From: Oxytricha trifallax
Taxonomy: Eukaryota; Ciliophora; Spirotrichea; Sporadotrichida; Oxytrichidae
NCBI GenBank assembly: GCA_000711775.1
Contig: ARYC01003567.1
Location: 1-64,000, forward strand
Reading direction: 5' to 3'
Length of the DNA stretch: 64,000 nt
Made by a program: the position numbers and the translations under genes. Each line of letters opens with the position of its first letter. Position 1 is the first letter of the stretch. The notes below the pieces were generated by a model. The model worked only from the letters and a program-made list of their open reading frames with translations. It had not been told where the DNA came from and ran no database searches. This document shows positions 12,291 to 25,861 of this stretch, piece after piece.

Positions 12291-13580
12291 ATGTGAAACA
12301 TTAATGAATGTTTCTACTGTATAATATAGCAATATATATCAACATTATACCAAATTAAATTTGATGCATTCGAAGTAAGATATTGGATTTTGATTATATG
12401 CAGCGCTTTAATATTGTTGTTATTACTTATAATCAATGAAGATATATGTTATTCTCATTTTTCTTATTTCTGAATAATCTATAGCATTATTAAAAATAGT
12501 GAAACTTAATGCAATCCTAAATCATTTAAACTACAAATTTTACATATTCAAATTTTTATAATGCTAAGGTGGAAATGACTAAAATATTATATTTGAATTT
12601 GTTATGCAATTTAATACAACAATTTTTTAGCGTGATAGTACCCCTTCTTAGAGCAATAATTTTCAGTTTTTTTGCTGTTCAAAACAAAGCAATAAAAATT
12701 GCATAATTTTCAATTATCCTCGAGAAATAGCTCCATTAATTTTGCAAGATTATTAATCAATAAATTGATTAGTAATTTCAATTAATCATACAAAGTTATA
12801 ACTTAACCTTTTTTATCTTGTTGAAGGATGTGGGTCATAATGAGATGAGTATCAATGTCATTATTATTACCACCCATTAGCTTTTATTAATATTTTTTAC
12901 TAGTAAAAATTACAATTAACTTCTTTTATTGCTTTATTTATTTGGATTTGTTTATTTGAGTTTTCTTGTGAGAAGACTAATTACTTATTTAAATATATAA
13001 ATTAATTAAAAAAAAGAAACAAAAAAATTAAGGGAATTTGATGGAGACTGAACAACAACTGAGGATTGAAAGTATACTATTTTCATAATTTATATTTAAA
13101 TAAATAATTTAAATAGGCTAAATAGTAGAGAATATTTTTAATATTCAAACAAAGAGCTCTCATTATACATAACTCACAACAAAATAACTAAATAATATAA
13201 CATCAATATCTAAATTTCTTCCATTAAGCTGGATAACAGTTGTAGCTTTTATTTTTTCAACCATAGGAAAGAGAAGTTGAATGATTGATTTAAAGGACTG
13301 AATTATTAACGAAGAAAAAGAATAGCCAATGGAGATATTTAAATATTAGTAATTAGAGGAGCCTAGGAATCAATAAAACTAAATTTATGCTTAAAATATA
13401 TGAAAGTGACTAAATCAAGATTCAATCAATATTTATGTAATAAGGGATAAATAGGATTAATGACACGATATCTTAGGGTTCAAAGGGACCAAGCTTCAAA
13501 GATTATCGGGATTAATAGAATCAGAACATTTCACAGATGCGGTTGATTATGAATGTAAAATGCAAGTACTTAATAATGGT
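12291..13580. other. AT-rich region, no gene seen
   Basis: No supported gene. Near 13440-13580 the sequence becomes slightly more protein-like and leads into the retrotransposon relic that follows. Confidence 0.35.
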
Positions 13581-13589
13581 AAATTCCCT

Positions 13590-14320
13590 ATAAAAGTAAT
13601 TAAAAATATTTAAATATCAATATATTTAGTCGACAATTATGAACAATTCTACCATGTGTAATCACTGTATACACTCCTTTTCACTGTATTACGGAGTAAA
13701 TAAATTTCATGACAGGAGTCTAACAAAAATAATATATTCCTGAATATATTATTAATCAAGAATAATTTTGATGGGTGATTTCAATTTTTACATTGATGAG
13801 TCAAGCAAAAAACTCGACATAAGGAAGGCCATTAAGAATATATTCCGATAGAAATGGAAACTAATGCGAAGGGAAATGAATTAATATTTTCAAGAAGTAG
13901 AGTTAAATTAATTTAAAATCTAGCAACTAAAACAAGCATATTTAGAATAAAATTCAATGAGAGTGATATTTATTATCATATAAGCATTAATTTAAAAGGA
14001 TGTATGACATCAGTAAAATGTGTTATAAAATCTCCAAAGATAATTAAATAGAATAGACATAAATGAGCTTGGATTAGCTAATTCAACTGCTGGTTCGTAG
14101 ATAAACTTGACAAAATGTTAAAACTCTTTAATTAAGAGAAGAATAAAGCTTTAGGAAGATAGATATCAAGACCAGTTGCGAAAATATAAATGATTAAAAT
14201 GATATATTAAAATAAGGATGAGATCTTATTATATTCTATTCCATTAATATTAAATAACTTCAAATAATTATTAATTTAAAAAACTCCATAAATTAAAATT
14301 CTATAAGAAAAATTACTAAA
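13590..14320 (+). pseudogene. Non-LTR retrotransposon relic, APE-endonuclease-like
   Basis: A plus-strand frame, with TAA/TAG as Gln and TGA as Trp, reads RIILMGDFNFYIDESSKKLD near 13765-13815. This corresponds to the GDFN motif of the apurinic-endonuclease domain that nicks target DNA in LINE-type elements. About 55 codons further on the order is kept: FNESDIYYHISINLKG near 13955-14000 resembles the SDH...I block near the end of that domain. WFVDKLDKMLKLFNQEKNKA follows near 14090. The second catalytic block reads SDI rather than SDH. Frames shift between segments and no intact reading frame exists, so this is a decayed copy. A match of this kind can be coincidental in AT-rich DNA, so confidence is moderate. 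Confidence 0.42.
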
Positions 14321-15926
14321 ATAAATGAACCACCAATATAACACCATAAATAATTAGAAAGATCTAATTTCTCCAATTTATTAATTTTTCTTTTTCATTT
14401 ACCTTTATAACTTAACTTACTCGTTTAAAGAAATTCAATATAGGATAAAATTGGTTTTGGCAGGCATCTTAGTCAATAAAATTATGATGACCTCATAAAT
14501 GAATTCAAACGCAAAGTTATAAAGATGAGAGGCAATTAAAACCAGGGAAAATTGACAGGTCAAATTGCAATCGGTAATAAGTTTATGGAAAGTAAAGCGC
14601 TTTTAAAAGTAAAATTTTTAATTTGCATAATTAGTTATTCAAAAACAATAGGAGTGCGATCTTTAATTAAAAGATACGCTGTGGTACTTAAATTTTAATC
14701 GAAAAAGATGAGGAAAAAATCTTCTGCAAAATGGAATATACAGAGAATGTGTCAGAAAATACAGCTTTAATCAAACAATTGGCCCAATTGGGCCTGATTG
14801 GTAGTTCTTATTCTAGTCTGAGAAATTAATTAAAACATTTTTTTATGAAATTGTTTGTTGTTAAACTCAGCAACAATTGCTAATTTTATAAGGTAGAGAG
14901 AATATTGTTGCTAAAAAAGGCTAAAGAAGTACATAAAACCAAGACTTATAGTAATGATGTATTGATTATTGGGGAAATATGACCATAAAAATTAAAAAAA
15001 AAGCTTAATCATATTGTATTAACAAGAAATTACTACAGAGCTCTCAAAGTAAATAAGCACATATCAATTTAATAATGGTATCGAAAAAGAAAAGATTACC
15101 GCCCTGTACGATCGTGATTGATTAATTCAAGAACAACGAGGTAATAAATATTTTAAGAAGTAGGTTTGGAAAAAAGTCAAACATAAACGGATAAATTGAG
15201 ATTTTTTATAGAAGGAAATATAGCAAGAAATAGCCTAAGGTAGAAGATATTTAAACATTTACTGTTTATCATTTATTTACAAGATGCTATTTAATAATAG
15301 CCAAAGTAATTATCATTAATTAAACCGGGAAAATTGGCAGAATTTGCAGAAAATTAGCTGTTAAATATAAAAGATTAAAGATATTTCAGAAGAGTATTAA
15401 ATTTCTTAAAAAATTAAGCACACAACCTTAGACACGATAAAAATAGATTTCTATTTTTAAGCGAAGCAATATATTTCCAAAAACACTGATTAAATCGAGG
15501 ATATTTTCGAAGAATAGGAAGCTAAATGCTTTGGACTAAACATTTGCTAAAATACTTTTTAACTTTAATGCTACACGTAGAGGAAAATAAAATAAAAACT
15601 AAGAATTATATTAATGATTAACTAATTCTAAAATTTAACAACCTGTGATATAATAATGATGGCTCAATTAAAGGCTCTGATAATGAATGGAATTTTTGTA
15701 ATTTCCAGAATTAAATGAATAATTAATAAATTACAAACACTGTTTTAACTTTAATTTTGTGAACTATATTAAAACGGCATCTCTCTCTCTTAAAATTTTA
15801 TAGATTTTGAGAATCGTGTAATGAATTAAAATAAATTTATCAATAAGAATATATTAATCTCATTGCTATTTGTAATTATTTGTAAGTATATTTTATTAAT
15901 AAACTCTTAATATTTAATGGTTTTTC
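14320..15926 (+). pseudogene. AT-rich tract, possible downstream part of the same relic
   Basis: Short plus-strand coding-like pieces appear near 14870-15050, for example KTKTYSNDVLIIGE. This could be a degraded reverse-transcriptase Y.DD block, but the second Asp context is imperfect and no other RT motif lines up. From about 15400 to 15900 nothing is seen. Confidence 0.2.
15919..15926. repeat. Left 8-bp target-site duplication of the foldback element
   Basis: GGTTTTTC immediately precedes the element and is repeated exactly at 16583-16590. Confidence 0.75.
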
Positions 15927-16582
15927 GGGTGGTACCTCTGTCACGCCCCCACAATTGTCAATGTAAAAAATAAAACTAATAATTTTCTCACTAACCAAAT
16001 TTAGGTTAAAAATCAAGATTTTAATAACCAAATATGTTAATCGAAACAATTTGAGGCAATATGACTTTGAAAAAATCATCAATTAATCATAAACACAAAT
16101 ATTGATATTTGTTTTAATTCATATTATTGTGTGAATATTCTCCCAATAATTTTCATATTTTAACCTTTAATAATTTATCCAGAAACTTGGAGGCAATATA
16201 TAGTTCACTTTAAGAGTAACAAAAGAATAGAATCATAAGATAATAATATGTAAGATCAATATATTTTTGAATGAAATTGAGTTCTTTTGTTACTCTTAAA
16301 GTGAACTATATATTGCCTCCAAGTTTCTGGATAAATTATTAAAGGTTAAAATATGAAAATTATTGGGAGAATATTCACACAATAATATGAATTAAAACAA
16401 ATATCAATATTTGTGTTTATGATTAATTGATGATTTTTTCAAAGTCATATTGCCTCAAATTGTTTCGATTAACATATTTGGTTATTAAAATCTTGATTTT
16501 TAACCTAAATTTGGTTAGTGAGAAAATTATTAGTTTTATTTTTTACATTGACAATTGTGGGGGCGTGACAGAGGTACCACCC
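15927..16582. mobile_element. 656-bp perfect foldback element, Merlin-type MITE
   Basis: Two 301-bp arms (15927-16227 and 16282-16582) are exact reverse complements around a 54-bp centre. The ends are GGGTGGTACCTCTGTCACGC and its complement, and the element is bounded by an 8-bp direct repeat. 8-9 bp duplications and ends starting with GG are typical of Merlin-class transposons. The first seven bases, GGGTGGT, are the same as those of the Merlin element at 27503. There is no transposase inside; the identical 66-68-codon ORFs in the two arms are simply the palindrome read twice. Perfect arm identity means recent origin or strong homogenisation. Confidence 0.75.
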
Positions 16583-16590
16583 GGTTTTTC
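16583..16590. repeat. Right 8-bp target-site duplication
   Basis: GGTTTTTC, an exact copy of 15919-15926. Confidence 0.75.
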
Positions 16591-16839
16591 GTTTTATCAA
16601 TTTTTTTATTCTGTTTATAAATTATGATTGATATATTAAATACATGAATTTAAGCAATTTAACAAATTAAATTTCATTTCATATCTTCCATTAAGCATTG
16701 ATTAATATAATGAGCATTCATGTAATTCTAGAATTTACAACAAGTCTATTGCAATATTTAAAAACACACTTTCTTCTGGGGTATTTTAATTATAATAAAA
16801 TTAACTTAATTAATGCAGCTAAATAAAAATACGATAAGA

Positions 16840-19800
16840 CATCAAGCAAATAGCAAATATAGTGCTGAGGAACTTCATTTAGCTTAAGTAAACCAACACA
16901 AGCTACTTTATTCAGGAAATATCTTAGAAACGCATAAAAATATTAGAACTAAATTTGATAAATTTGTAACAATAAAGATCAAGAAATAATAAAATAAGCA
17001 AGAGAATTTACTCTAAGATAACCAAAACACACACTTTTAAGTTCGTTATTATATTAAATTCAACCAGTCAACTTACTAGCACTGTGTCTTTAATGATTGA
17101 TCTAGAGTAGAATAATCGTGAATTATATCAATCATGAGAAACGATCATAATATTGACAAAATTATTTTAGACAGCAATCATTTTTTTATTTATTGATAAA
17201 ATTTGTTGCTGGGGATCCTACAAAATTCTCATAATTAACTATAATAAGCAAGTTAATTGACATGAAAAAAGTAGTTAAATCTAGATTAATTCTATTATAA
17301 GTTGTTTAAGCTAGAGGATTATATATTAAGAAACGTATGGTTATTATAAACCGATGAAAATGTTGGTTTAAATGGGCTTTATTTAAAATAATGGTGTGAT
17401 AGAGAACAATTAAGAAATAATACAGAAATCTTCAACAAGTTAATAATCTCAAATAAGCATTACCGAGAGTACAAGAAATGATATTTGAGAAATATAATAA
17501 TTATAATATATATCTAAATAAATTGAAGAAACCAGATAGGTATTAAATTGAGGAATAATTATTCAGCAAATAGGTAGTGAGTGTATGAAGAAGAGTTCGA
17601 ATACTTCAAGTACACATGCATAAGTAAAAGAATAGGTATAAAAAGTAATAATTATACAAAGATTATAAAATATTGATAATGCTGCAAAGACAGCTGCATA
17701 AATTAACAGTCATACGTCAATAGATATGAGAATTTATCCAAGGTTTCACTAAACAAGCAGAGAGTTTCTAGAGCATGCTCAAAACTGGAAATTCTAATCA
17801 AAATCTATCTAAGGAGTAGAGAGTCTGATTCTACAGATAGCATTAGAAAGAGTCGAGTCGATTTGGAGGTGATCAGATTAAGCTAATAACATTATTGGAA
17901 ATTAAATATTAGGAAGTCGAAAAAATAATTTACGCAAAATTACAAGAGTAGGAGTCCTTAAATAAATGGGTTATCGTATTTTATTTTGTTTCCTTAGCAC
18001 CAGGATAAAGCCAATAAGGAACTATCTAAAAAATAATGCAAGAAAAAGCTGTAGGAAAATGTACAAGAAGTGTAAATCTATGTTGTAAGAAAATTCAGAA
18101 ACTTTGGAATAAAATAAACCAAGAGTGGTACCATTTCCACTTGCTTTCTGGCTGATATATTCATAAAGGGAATATGGAAATAGCAATGAGGTAGGTTTAG
18201 GAATTGCAATTAATTCTTGGAACTGAAATGCTCCTCTCCAGGATGATTATAAGTTCTTTATATATTGGTTGGAAGAATAGGGAATGTTATTAAATATAAG
18301 ATAATAAAAATAATGGAAGATATCTTTATTCCCTATAATTATTAGAGTAGTTTAAATATTTCTTAATATTAATTTTAATTAAAATATAATGAATTGGAAA
18401 ACTATTTATATATTAAAAATGCAACAATAATTATTTAAAAAAAACACACTTTCATTGCTTAAATAATTTTCACAGAGAACCAGCAATATATAAAAGCCAC
18501 AAGTTTGTGTAATTGAAATATGGTTTTAAAACATAAACAGTTCCATAAGTTGTATTTGAATGCTTAATCAACATTTAAAATGGAAGCTTTAATTTTAAAG
18601 TTTAATAATCAATTAAATTATTGAAAGTTAAACAGATAAACAAACAGAGCTTTCCAGTTTATCTGCTTAGTAGAAGTAATAAAATATGTAGAAATGTTGA
18701 AAGGTTAATACTCAGACTAGATACATCAGTAATATATATAAATATGGTTTAGAAATTAATAGGAATATCTGTTTAATTGATTCTAATTAGATTAGTTTAT
18801 GTTATACCTAGATTTGAATAATATGTAATGTAAGGATATATAAGTATAGCGGTTTATGCTTGATTAACTATTTGTTGATTGGAAGTACTTAGAAGTAAGC
18901 AAGGCCAACTATATCAAATACCCAAAACTATGATGAGACTGACAATTAGTGTATTATAGTAGTTAATAATATTAAGGCGGATCACTGTCGACAATATCGA
19001 CTCTATTTACCAGCAAGTAATGAAATAGTCACATGATTTTCAAGAATAAGATTAAAGCTGTCACTTTGCTAAATCATGCGAGACAACTTATTTGAAATAC
19101 TCAAAAGTTATAAAAGATTTATGGTAAAGCAAACCAAACGAATTATTCTTGTTACAATTTATTATATTAATTATTTCAGTCCACTACCTAAAATTCCACA
19201 TATCCTAATGAGCAAAAGCTAATTTAGTTCATATATGGCCTTTTAAAGATAAGTATAGAAGTTTTGAAGAATTCTTTAACAGTAACGATGTTAAGCATAA
19301 TTCTCATTTTGCAATGATACTGAAAAAGTAGGTAACGCGAGCGATTAATGATAGACTCAAAGCAAATCAAAATGGAATACATTCCAACAGCTAAATCTCA
19401 GTAAGAATATCTTATAAAGGTAGAATTGAGAAAGGAGTAAGTCCGAGAATGAATTTTATCAAATAATTTAAAACATTTGGATACGGAAAGGTTGAAGCAT
19501 TGTTCAATATAATTGTTCGAATATAAGAATTAGAAAATTAATTGAGTCTGAGTAATTTTTACCCAGAAATTGGGATGGCATCAATCACTCAAATATTTAA
19601 GGAGGTATTAAAATGAGATGAATTAGAAGACGCATTTTCATATTTCATTGTAAAATCAAAGTAAATATCGCACTATAGATATCAATGTTTGATGAAGAAT
19701 AATTATCACTTTTAAGGAAAATTTAAAGCATAGAATGAATGAAGAAAATCATTAGGGGAAGAGAATGCAATATTTGAAACAAATATATTAAGACACAAAT

Positions 19801-20120
19801 AGCTTGTAAGAATACGTCAGTAGTGATTAAAACGAATGACCTTTTTTGTCTGAGTAGATGTAAAAAATAGGTTAGCCTATATTAATGAAGAAAATAGCAA
19901 TATGTAATCTGGAGATATGATTAGAAAAGTGCAGGAAATTGTTCGAATTAACAGAGACATTTTTAAACTAGAAATTTACAGAAGTTAGCAAGGTAGTCAA
20001 CATATCAGCACATTCTGAGGATAAAAACAGCATTTATAAATATCAAAAATAATATTTAAGATAATGAAATTTATATATGTATAATATCGATAAGCTGAAT
20101 ATCGCATTTGATTGCAATTA
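16840..20120 (+). pseudogene. Long decayed coding tract, retrotransposon-like, unknown family
   Basis: Several plus-strand frames read as protein when TAA/TAG are Gln and TGA is Trp. Examples are YSAEELHLAQVNQHKLLYSG near 16860, REQLRNNTEIFNKLIISNKH near 17410 and LKKQVTRAINDRLKANQNGI near 19330. From about 19190 to 20030 one frame is open for about 280 codons with several TGA, including FFVWVDVKNRLAYINEENSN near 19830-19890. That segment is loosely like the first Asp block of a LINE reverse transcriptase. Together with the endonuclease-like relic upstream it may be one long dead element split by the foldback at 15927. Motif support is weak; because few codons are stops in this code, open frames alone prove little. 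Confidence 0.28.
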
Positions 20121-20129
20121 AAAACTGAT

Positions 20130-21980
20130 AGAAAGCTAAACAATTAAACTGATAATAATAATTATAATTATTATTATATTTTAAGAATATAATAAGACAT
20201 AACTATATTTATCTTCAATAAGAATTTATTTTTTAAGTAGAAAATATGATCAGCATTATGACAATCTAAATGATAGATCAAGAAGCTTGGAGTAATGGAT
20301 TTTCTTTTCGCAAATCACATGAAATTTTAAATAAACCAATTTTCGAAACCCCTTTCAAAATCCTGATTGAATATTCAAAATACTTTATATTTCACTGCTT
20401 AGAAGCTAGCTTTCCTTATATATGGATTAAAAATAAGGACTTATGGTAAGTTAAGAGGACGCCTAAGAGAGTTTAAATTAAAAATAATTATCTTTAGCCA
20501 TTAGATAGAACCAGAAACGAGCTCATATTCACTAAGTAATGATCATATGGAAGATAAATGTGAACTGTAGGTCCAAAGAAATGATTGATAAATATATCTG
20601 GAGCAAAAATGCGAAAGCTACTATAGAAGATTTTGTTATATAAATAGGAAACTAATTGAATTAAAATGCTAGTTACTTAGCTAAAAATAATAATAACAAC
20701 AAAGTAGGGGACGCAGAAATACCTTTAAATAAAAGTAAAATAACACAATATATCACATTTGCAGTCATTATCTCCATCATAATAATCTGATTTCTCAACA
20801 TAAATTTGTTGTTTGATAATCGTCATACTAATATGACTGAAATTCTTTACTCTAATTTATACTCCTTTCAAAACTTTATCCATTATTTAGCCTTCATTCT
20901 TAGCAAACAAGATTAATTATCCAAATATCTTTTTAATTAACTTCAATTGTATAAAGATAAAGTTAATTATCTTAGCTTTGATTGATGTCAATAAAGCATG
21001 AAGCTTAAATGATAAAATAATACTTAAATAATTTAACAATTAAAATTAATAGAAAATAGGTTAATTGCCGTCAAAGTGATCGAAAAAAAGCAGGCTTTGA
21101 GTGTTATTAATTATCAGAGAAAATAGTTAAATCAGTAGATTAAGAAAGAGAGCAGATTAATACTAATATTAGGAAAATAAAATGGAAAATATAAAAAATA
21201 TAAACATTAAAAACAACTGTTCTGTAACTCTATACACTAATTTAAGAATTATAAAAACAATAATAAAGTAAATTTATTGTATAAAATAGCTTAAGTTTAT
21301 AACCGATACTTCACTTATTATTATTTTTATTGATATTTATATATATATCATATTGGAATATAATCGCTTATCTTGTAAGTTTTTTCAGTAAATACAATTG
21401 AACAAATAATCTAACATCGTCCTACCCTATTGATCAATGGTAACTATATTATTTATTATAAGAGATAATTTAGGGAGTAATTCGAATAGGTTAAACAACA
21501 TAAAAAATAACAATACTTAAAAGTTTAAATTGCTAAGTTAAATAAAATATAAGCTTAAAAATAATATTAAACTTATTTCTTAGTGAGAATTTTAATTTAA
21601 AAATGAGAAAAATTAAGGGAATAGAGCATTATATAAATTAAGGTAACACACCTATCATTATAAAAGAAAAATATCATAAAATTAAAATAATGTAACATTC
21701 AATAATTATTTTACAATTAAAATTGCATTAAAAAAATATTTTAGATTATTCTGATAAAACCCCAGGAGTATTTTTTGAATTAATTATGAATTTGATTTAA
21801 AATAAATATAGTATTTTTAGTATTATAGAACTTTGGTAGCTTTTAGTATAATTACATTAGCATTTATGTATAAATATAGGAGGGTTTTCAGAAAATATAA
21901 AGCTGCAAACTTTTAAAGAGTGATTTAATTAAATTTTATTTTACTAAAAGTATATCTTTAAATATTATAATTATAACTCT
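20130..21980. other. AT-rich region, no gene seen
   Basis: No protein-like frame or repeat recognised, apart from short A/T-only simple sequence. Confidence 0.4.
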
Positions 21981-21989
21981 AATAAAATC

Positions 21990-22430
21990 AAAGTGATGCG
22001 CTCCGATAACAGAACGGGCAAGAAGATTATCAACCTCATCACCCCCTCATCGATGGAACTTTATCTCAAGGTGCTGCCATCAAATCTGCAGTCCATATTG
22101 GCACTCCAATCTATCCAGACCTGACCATCTTTGACAAAAGACTTGAATGTCTACTTGGCAATATGACTGTTAGGGGAAGAACACATAGAGAGATTTACGC
22201 TGTAATTGAGACCATTCTATTCACGAATGCACCACGCAGTACAAAGACGTGGTGGAGTGAAGAGTCTCAATCAAGACATCTGCAAACACCCTCACCTTCC
22301 AAAAGGATGCCTCCAGGTTCAAGGAAGTGGATTACGACTAGAACAGGGAAGAGACTGCCTAGATGGAGTTCATGAATTGGCCTGTGCTAAGTACGTTGAA
22401 GGTGAGAGTTGAGTGTCCTATATAATAGGA
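21990..22430 (+). pseudogene. GC-richer coding remnant, unknown family
   Basis: An island of about 440 bp is much richer in G/C than its surroundings. The plus strand reads HIGTPIYPDLTIFDKRLECL and on to REIYAVIETILFTNAPRSTK in one frame. A shifted frame then gives a Cys-spaced stretch (C.HPHLPKGCLQ, then GRDCLDGVHELACAKY). Both look like real protein, so at least one frame break lies near 22230-22290. No start codon context or flanking exons are clear. It could be an exon pair with an error, a germline gene segment or a dead gene. Function is not recognised. Confidence 0.35.
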
Positions 22431-22799
22431 ACAGCAAAAACACTAAAAGCTACTCATAGGTTCATAATAGCAATGACACTAAAACCAAACAACGATTAGA
22501 TAGAATGGACTTTCTCAATGGATGACGATTAAGAAAATGTGTAGATCTCGATCCAATCTCCTCTTTAGTGGGCTATCTGTCTCCGGAAATTTATATGTAG
22601 CTCAACGATTTACTCAAGAATATAAAACAATCTAAAAGTCTACTAAAAAATTCCTAAACCATCAAATTAACAAACAAGTTGAACAACATTATTACAGTAA
22701 GCAACTAAAAGCTATCAGATGAAGAGCTCAGAAATGTATGCAAAAGCCTCAAACGATTAGCGACATCTAAAATGTCACAGATTTCCTCTAGCTTTAAAA

Positions 22800-23078
22800 A
22801 ATATGGTGAACAATATTAAACAATTTTAAAGTGTTTAAGAGCATTGCTTCCGTGAGGGTTTTATAAATGAACAATTTCTAGGTGTGGTACTTTAAAATGA
22901 CATGTTTTGAATTGTCTAAAATTTTATTTAAACCATTTTCAAGTTTTGTATGTCATCGTCAAATGCAAAGTGAATTACCTTGCAAGCTTATAATAAAGAA
23001 AATCGTGACAAGCAAAAGTAGTATACTTTCAAATTTACAATAGTTTATTCTCTTGCCGATTCTAGACATTCATAAAGT
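22800..23078 (+). repeat. ~270-bp direct repeat, left copy
   Basis: Nearly the same sequence recurs at 27031-27300, including GGTGTGGTACTT.AAAATGAC and TTTTCAAGTTTTGTATGTCA. The two copies bracket the satellite block. Confidence 0.75.
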
Positions 23079-23629
23079 TTTAAAGTCAAAATTAAAGAGT
23101 TTATAAGATCAGTCTCTAAAAACTTAAAATGTGAACAAAATCTCAAGGAAACTTCTTAAATCAATAAAGGACGATGCGTATGCACCAATGTCGAATATAA
23201 AAAGCTATGTTTCCATGCTATTTTATAAATTATAGACCTTGACATATTATATTCATTCATGTTAAAGTCAAAATAAAAGAGTATACAAGAGCAGTCTCTT
23301 AAAACTTAAAATGTGAACAAAATCTCAAAGAAACTTAATAAATCATTTAAGCATGATGTCCATGCACAAATGTTAAATAGAAATAGCTATGTTTCACATC
23401 GACTTCAATAATAATAGTCCTCGACATAATATATTCATTCATGTTAAAGACAAAAAAAAGATTATACAAGAGCAGTCTCTATAGACTTAATATGAGAACA
23501 AAATCTCAAAGATACATCTTTAAATAATAAAGGACGATATCCATGCACAAATGTTAAAAAGAAATAGCTATGTAACCCTGCGACTTCAAAAAATATAGAC
23601 CTCGCCAGATTATATTCATTAATGTTAAA
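23060..23629 (+). repeat. 181-bp satellite, first block (about 3 units)
   Basis: The anchor AGCAGTCTCTAAAAACTT or a close variant recurs at about 23108, 23290 and 23471, giving a period of about 181 bp. Each unit also contains CGATGTCCATGCAC-like and GACCTCGACA-like stretches. The units are divergent from one another. Confidence 0.75.
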
Positions 23630-25861
23630 GTTTTGTATTTTTTAAAGTCAAAAATGCTGAATGAAGTCAATCAATCAGTCCACAACTTTTTAAAATGGGG
23701 GTGAACGGGACTCAAACTAAATTACATAAAAATATTCAGAGTATGCTCTACATTTCATGATATGGCGAGACGAATTCTATTGACAATGAATATATCTTCC
23801 AGCAATTTTAAATATAGCTGCATTTTGCATAATGTTTTATCTTGTTTGTTATTATGGTAATTTTTCCTTTTTTATTATTGATTCAATTGATGAGTTTTAA
23901 TCAACTCATTTCTTGACTCACGCACAAACACTCTAATTAAATTTCTTTATATGAAAGCAGGTTGAAACACTAAATCCCTCAAACCTCAATTCCCATTTAA
24001 TCCTAACATTAAGCACTTATCTTCTCAGTTCATTAATAATTCATGAAATAATATTTAAAACGAATTTGCAAATTAAATGTTATCTTGCTGATGGAGCCAA
24101 TTCTTAACAATTATTTTTATTAGCGTCATATTGCTAACCACATTTTGAATAGCTAGAAAACTACATTCATTTCTCTAGCTCTTAAGTTTCTAAGGATACA
24201 AATTGAAAAAATGTTCAAAGAAAATATAAGATTATTTATTTTTTGTTTTTTTAAAGTCAAAAATGCTGAATGAAATCAATCAATCAGTCCACAACTTTTT
24301 AAAATGGGGGTGAACGGGATTCAAACTAAATTACATAATGTAATTCAGAGAATGCTCTACATTTCTTGATATGGCGAGACAAAATCTGTTGACAATGAAT
24401 ATATCTTCCAGCAATTTTAAATATAGCTGCATTTTACATAATGTTTCATCTTGTTTGTTATTATGGTAATTTTTCCTTTTTTATTATTGATTCAATTGAT
24501 GAGTTTTAATCAACTCATTTCTTGACTCACGCACAAACACTCTAATTAAATTTCTTTATATGAAAGCAGGTTGAAACACTAAATCCCTCAAACCTCAATT
24601 CCCATTTAATCCTAACATTAAGCACTTATCTTCTCAGTTCATTAATAATTCATGAAATAATATTTAAAACGAATTTGCAAATTAAATGTTATCTTGCTGA
24701 TGGAGCCAATTCTTAACAATTATTTTTATTAGCGTCATATTGCTAACCACATTTTGAATAGCTAGAAAACTACATTCATTTCTCTAGCTCTTAAGTTTCT
24801 AAGAATACAAATTTGAAAAGATGTTCAAAGAAAATATAAGATTATTTATTTTGTTTTTTTAAAGTCAAAAATGCTGAATGAAGTCAATCAATCAGTCCAC
24901 AACTTTTTAAAATGGGGGTGAACGGGACTCAAACTAAATTACATAAAAATATTCAGAGTATGCTCTACATTTCATGATATGGCGAGACGAATTCTATTGA
25001 CAATGAATATATCTTCCAGCAATTTTAAATATAGCTGCATTTTGCATAATGTTTTATCTTGTTTGTTATTATGGTAATTTTTCCTTTTTTATTATTGATT
25101 CAATTGATGAGTTTTAATCAACTCATTTCTTGACTCACGCACAAACACTCTAATTAAATTTCTTTATATGAAAGCAGGTTGAAACACTAAATCCCTCAAA
25201 CCTCAATTCCCATTTAATCCTAACATTAAGCACTTATCTTCTCAGTTCATTAATAATTCATGAAATAATATTTAAAACGAATTTGCAAATTAAATGTTAT
25301 CTTGCTGATGGAGCCAATTCTTAACAATTATTTTTATTAGCGTCATATTGCTAACCACATTTTGAATAGCTAGAAAACTACATTCATTTCTCTAGCTCTT
25401 AAGTTTCTAAGGATACAAATATGAAAAGATGTTCAAAGAAAATATAAGAATATTTATTTTGTATTTTTTAAAGTCAAAAATGCTGAATGAAGTCAATCAA
25501 TCAGTCCACAACTTTTTAAAATGGGGGTGAACGGGACTCAAACTAAATTACATAAAAATATTCAGAGTATGCTCTACATTTCATGATATGGCGAGACGAA
25601 TTCTATTGACAATGAATATATCTTCCAGCAATTTTAAATATAGCTGCATTTTGCATAATGTTTTATCTTGTTTGTTATTATGGTAATTTTTCCTTTTTTA
25701 TTATTGATTCAATTGATGAGTTTTAATCAACTCATTTCTTGACTCACGCACAAACACTCTAATTAAATTTCTTTATATGAAAGCAGGTTGAAACACTAAA
25801 TCCCTCAAACCTCAATTCCCATTTAATCCTAACATTAAGCACTTATCTTCTCAGTTCATTA
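23630..25861 (+). repeat. 609-bp tandem repeat, about 3.7 near-identical units
   Basis: Units start at AAAGTCAAAAATGCTGAATG near 23644, 24253, 24861 and 25470 (spacing 608-609 bp) and differ at only a few positions. The last unit stops abruptly near 25861 after TCTCAGTTCATTAAT and the 181-bp satellite resumes. The array therefore sits inside the older satellite. No coding frame is supported. Confidence 0.9.

Noticed and set aside
15876-16627. Two identical 66-68-aa ORFs on opposite strands
   Set aside because: They are the two arms of the perfect foldback element read twice. There is no motif, and the start differs only by palindrome symmetry.
23630-25861. CRISPR-like regular repeats
   Set aside because: Units are contiguous 609-bp tandem copies with no spacers, in a eukaryotic context.
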